Source: Candidatus Omnitrophota bacterium (GTDB lineage Bacteria > Omnitrophota > Gorgyraeia > Pluralincolimonadales > Pluralincolimonadaceae). From it: a stretch of DNA of 6,927 nt. The number at the start of each line of letters is the position of its first letter. Positions within the stretch are counted from its first letter, which is position 1. Below are positions 5,804 through 6,927 of this stretch, piece after piece. The notes beneath the pieces were generated by a model. That model had not been told where the DNA came from and made no database searches. It saw nothing but the letters and a program-made list of their open reading frames with translations. The translations under genes and the position numbers were made by a program. The stretch spans positions 1 to 6,927 of the forward strand of contig JAQTVK010000051.1 in assembly GCA_028706795.1 (NCBI GenBank). The letters are read 5' to 3'.

Positions 5804-6789
5804 CGCAGCCCGCACCTGTCCAGTGCGGCCCCGAACATCATGTTTATCATCCTCTCGTAAGTGATGCCCATGAGTTCCGCGACCATCGCGAAATAATCAT
5901 CCCGGGCTAAAGACGGAAGCGGATTTATCTCCAGCATATAGACCTGCCTTTTCGGGTTTACGCGGAAATCTATCCTGGCGAAATCCCTGCACCCCAGCCC
6001 CCTGAAGGCCCCGAGCGCGAGCCTCTTTATCCTCTCTTCAAGCCCCGCGTCTATATCCAAAAGGTCCCTGTATCTCAAGCTCTGCTTATCCGCGCAGGTC
6101 TTATCGAAGATGTGGCTGCTCAATCCGGTTTCGGCCTCCACGTGGCGCTGAACGACCGGGAGGACGACGGGATCCCGGTTCCCTATTATCCCGACGGTAA
6201 ACTCCCATCCGTCTATAAATTCTTCTACGAGCACCGGCTGCCCGTATCTTTTGACGACCTTATCTACTTGCCTGCCGAGAGACGGCATATCCCTGACCAC
6301 CGAACCGGCGTCGATCCCTTTGGCCGAGCCCTCGTACCTGGGTTTTACCATGAACGGGAACTTTAATCCTTTGGGCACGCTGATCCCGCCGCCTCTCACG
6401 CATTCGAAATATGCAGGCGTAGGGATCTTGTGATACATGAATATTTTTTTTGAGATTATCTTATCAAGCGAGATGGAAAGCGTGAGTGCGTCCGAACCGG
6501 CATAGGGTATCCCGGCGATGTCGAGGAGGACAGGGACTTCGGATTCGCGGTTCCTCCCGGAGATGCCTTCGGCTATATTAAAGACTATATCGCATTTCAG
6601 GGAGGATGATCCGGAGAGAAGGCGCCTGGATGAGCCTATGCGTATCGCCCTGTTCCCGCCCGAATTAAGGGCCTCCTCGACAGCGGAGATCGTTTCTTCG
6701 CTGTCGTGTTCGGCCCATAGATCGTCCGGAGAACCTTTGGGGACTTTGCGGGGCTTGATATCAAATGCCAGTCCGACAAGTAGCCCCAT
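5800..6789 (-). CDS. ATP-grasp ligase related to D-Ala-D-Ala ligase
   Basis: This is a 329-residue ATP-grasp enzyme that would join a carboxylate to an amine through an acyl-phosphate. It follows the Ddl plan: an N-terminal domain (VFNIAEGISG, 69-78; GIPYAGSDALTLSISLDK, 93-110), a central ATP-binding domain (FMVKPRYEGSAKGI, 146-159; VLVEEFIDGWEFTVG, 186-200) and a C-terminal domain (RIDFRV, 272-277; YMLEINPLPSL, 284-294). Asp274, Glu287 and Asn289 fit the metal-binding Asp/Glu/Asn triad. It departs from true Ddl in three places: GSAKG replaces GSSxG, NPLPSL replaces NTxPGMT, and the N-terminal ERExS-type substrate motif is missing. The substrate may therefore differ from D-alanine, and ddl is not assigned. 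The start (ATG 6787-6789) fits the opening beta-strand GLLVGLAFD, but only a weak AAG precedes it. The upstream gene ends 11 nt before. Confidence 0.88.
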   Translation of the reverse strand: MGLLVGLAFDIKPRKVPKGSPDDLWAEHDSEETISAVEEALNSGGNRAIRIGSSRRLLSGSSSLKCDIVFNIAEGISGRNRESEVPVLLDIAGIPYAGSDALTLSISLDKIISKKIFMYHKIPTPAYFECVRGGGISVPKGLKFPFMVKPRYEGSAKGIDAGSVVRDMPSLGRQVDKVVKRYGQPVLVEEFIDGWEFTVGIIGNRDPVVLPVVQRHVEAETGLSSHIFDKTCADKQSLRYRDLLDIDAGLEERIKRLALGAFRGLGCRDFARIDFRVNPKRQVYMLEINPLPSLARDDYFAMVAELMGITYERMINMMFGAALDRCGLR

Positions 6790-6800
6790 TACTTCATATC

Positions 6801-6927
6801 TTACTTGACGAACGCTATATCGTCTATGTAGATCGTGCCTTGTTTCTTCCCTGCGCAGGTCATATCATCGAATACGATGACGAATTCGGTCATCCCGGTC
6901 TTATCGGTAAGGCCGGCGAACTTGTCT
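6801..6927 (-). CDS. C-terminal fragment of a beta-sandwich (carbohydrate-binding-like) protein
   Basis: Only the last 41 codons lie in the window; the gene continues beyond base 6927. The readable tail contains MTEFVIVFDD, then MTCAGKKQGTIYIDDIAFVK and a TAA at 6801-6803. Alternating hydrophobic strands and the closing IYIDDIAF pattern are common at the end of galactose-binding-like or CBM-type jelly-roll domains, where the strand sits near a calcium or ligand site. This assignment is tentative because so little is visible. It ends 11 nt before the ligase start, so it is probably in the same transcription unit. Its function in the pathway cannot be judged from this fragment. Confidence 0.6.
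   Translation of the reverse strand, partial: DKFAGLTDKTGMTEFVIVFDDMTCAGKKQGTIYIDDIAFVK

Noticed and set aside
5282..5860. Plus-strand open frame (192 codons) opposite the methyltransferase
   Set aside because: The opposite strand carries intact SAM-methyltransferase motifs; this frame has no protein-like features.
4506..6789. Possible RiPP cluster: ATP-grasp plus methyltransferase plus small Cys-rich peptide
   Set aside because: The ligase follows the Ddl plan and not the graspetide-ligase plan. The small protein has paired metal-type Cys motifs and no leader/core layout, and no transporter or protease is seen.
1..6927. tRNA, rRNA, CRISPR array, insertion sequence or integrase
   Set aside because: No cloverleaf, spaced repeats, terminal inverted repeats or transposase-like protein could be seen on either strand.

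Overview
The window is a compact bacterial chromosomal segment in which every supportable gene lies on the minus strand, so transcription runs from the right edge to the left. Genes overlap or nearly touch, and most have clear Shine-Dalgarno sequences. A Gram-negative (diderm) cell is implied by a secretin, a PilMNO-type inner-membrane platform and a BamE/SmpA-like lipoprotein. Frequent ATA isoleucine codons, the gene style and the ATP-grasp/methyltransferase pairing remind me of Candidatus Omnitrophota or a related PVC or deltaproteobacterial-type lineage. That placement is an impression, not a demonstrated assignment.

Right block (6927 to 4506, minus strand). It begins with the last 41 residues of a protein ending in a beta-sandwich-like 'IYIDDIAF' strand. 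Next come an ATP-grasp ligase related to D-Ala-D-Ala ligase, a class I SAM methyltransferase (ATGA overlap), a short lipoprotein with a BamE/SmpA-like domain (4-nt gap), and a 60-residue protein with two CCxxCGxFxxC repeats (8-nt overlap). A strong rho-independent terminator (about 4441-4483) closes this unit.

Intergenic control region (4330-4440). Read on the minus strand it holds a TTGACA-17-TATCAT sigma70-type promoter. Two perfect 14-bp palindromes follow, one over the predicted transcription start and one in the 5' leader.

Left block (4329 to beyond 1, minus strand). This is a probable single operon: a minimal MerR-type DNA-binding protein, a ParA-family ATPase, PilM, PilN, a PilO whose C-terminus looks like a fused PilP domain, and the N-terminal third or so of a PilQ/GspD-type secretin cut by the window edge. 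PilM, PilN and PilO(P) would form the cytoplasmic-ring and inner-membrane alignment complex that docks on the secretin in a type IVa pilus or type II secretion machine. The ParA/MerR pair at the head of the operon is the most unusual part. It suggests that placement, number or expression of the envelope machine is tied to a ParA-type switch.

No tRNA, rRNA, CRISPR array, insertion sequence or attachment site was seen. No gene-free stretch exceeds 300 bases.
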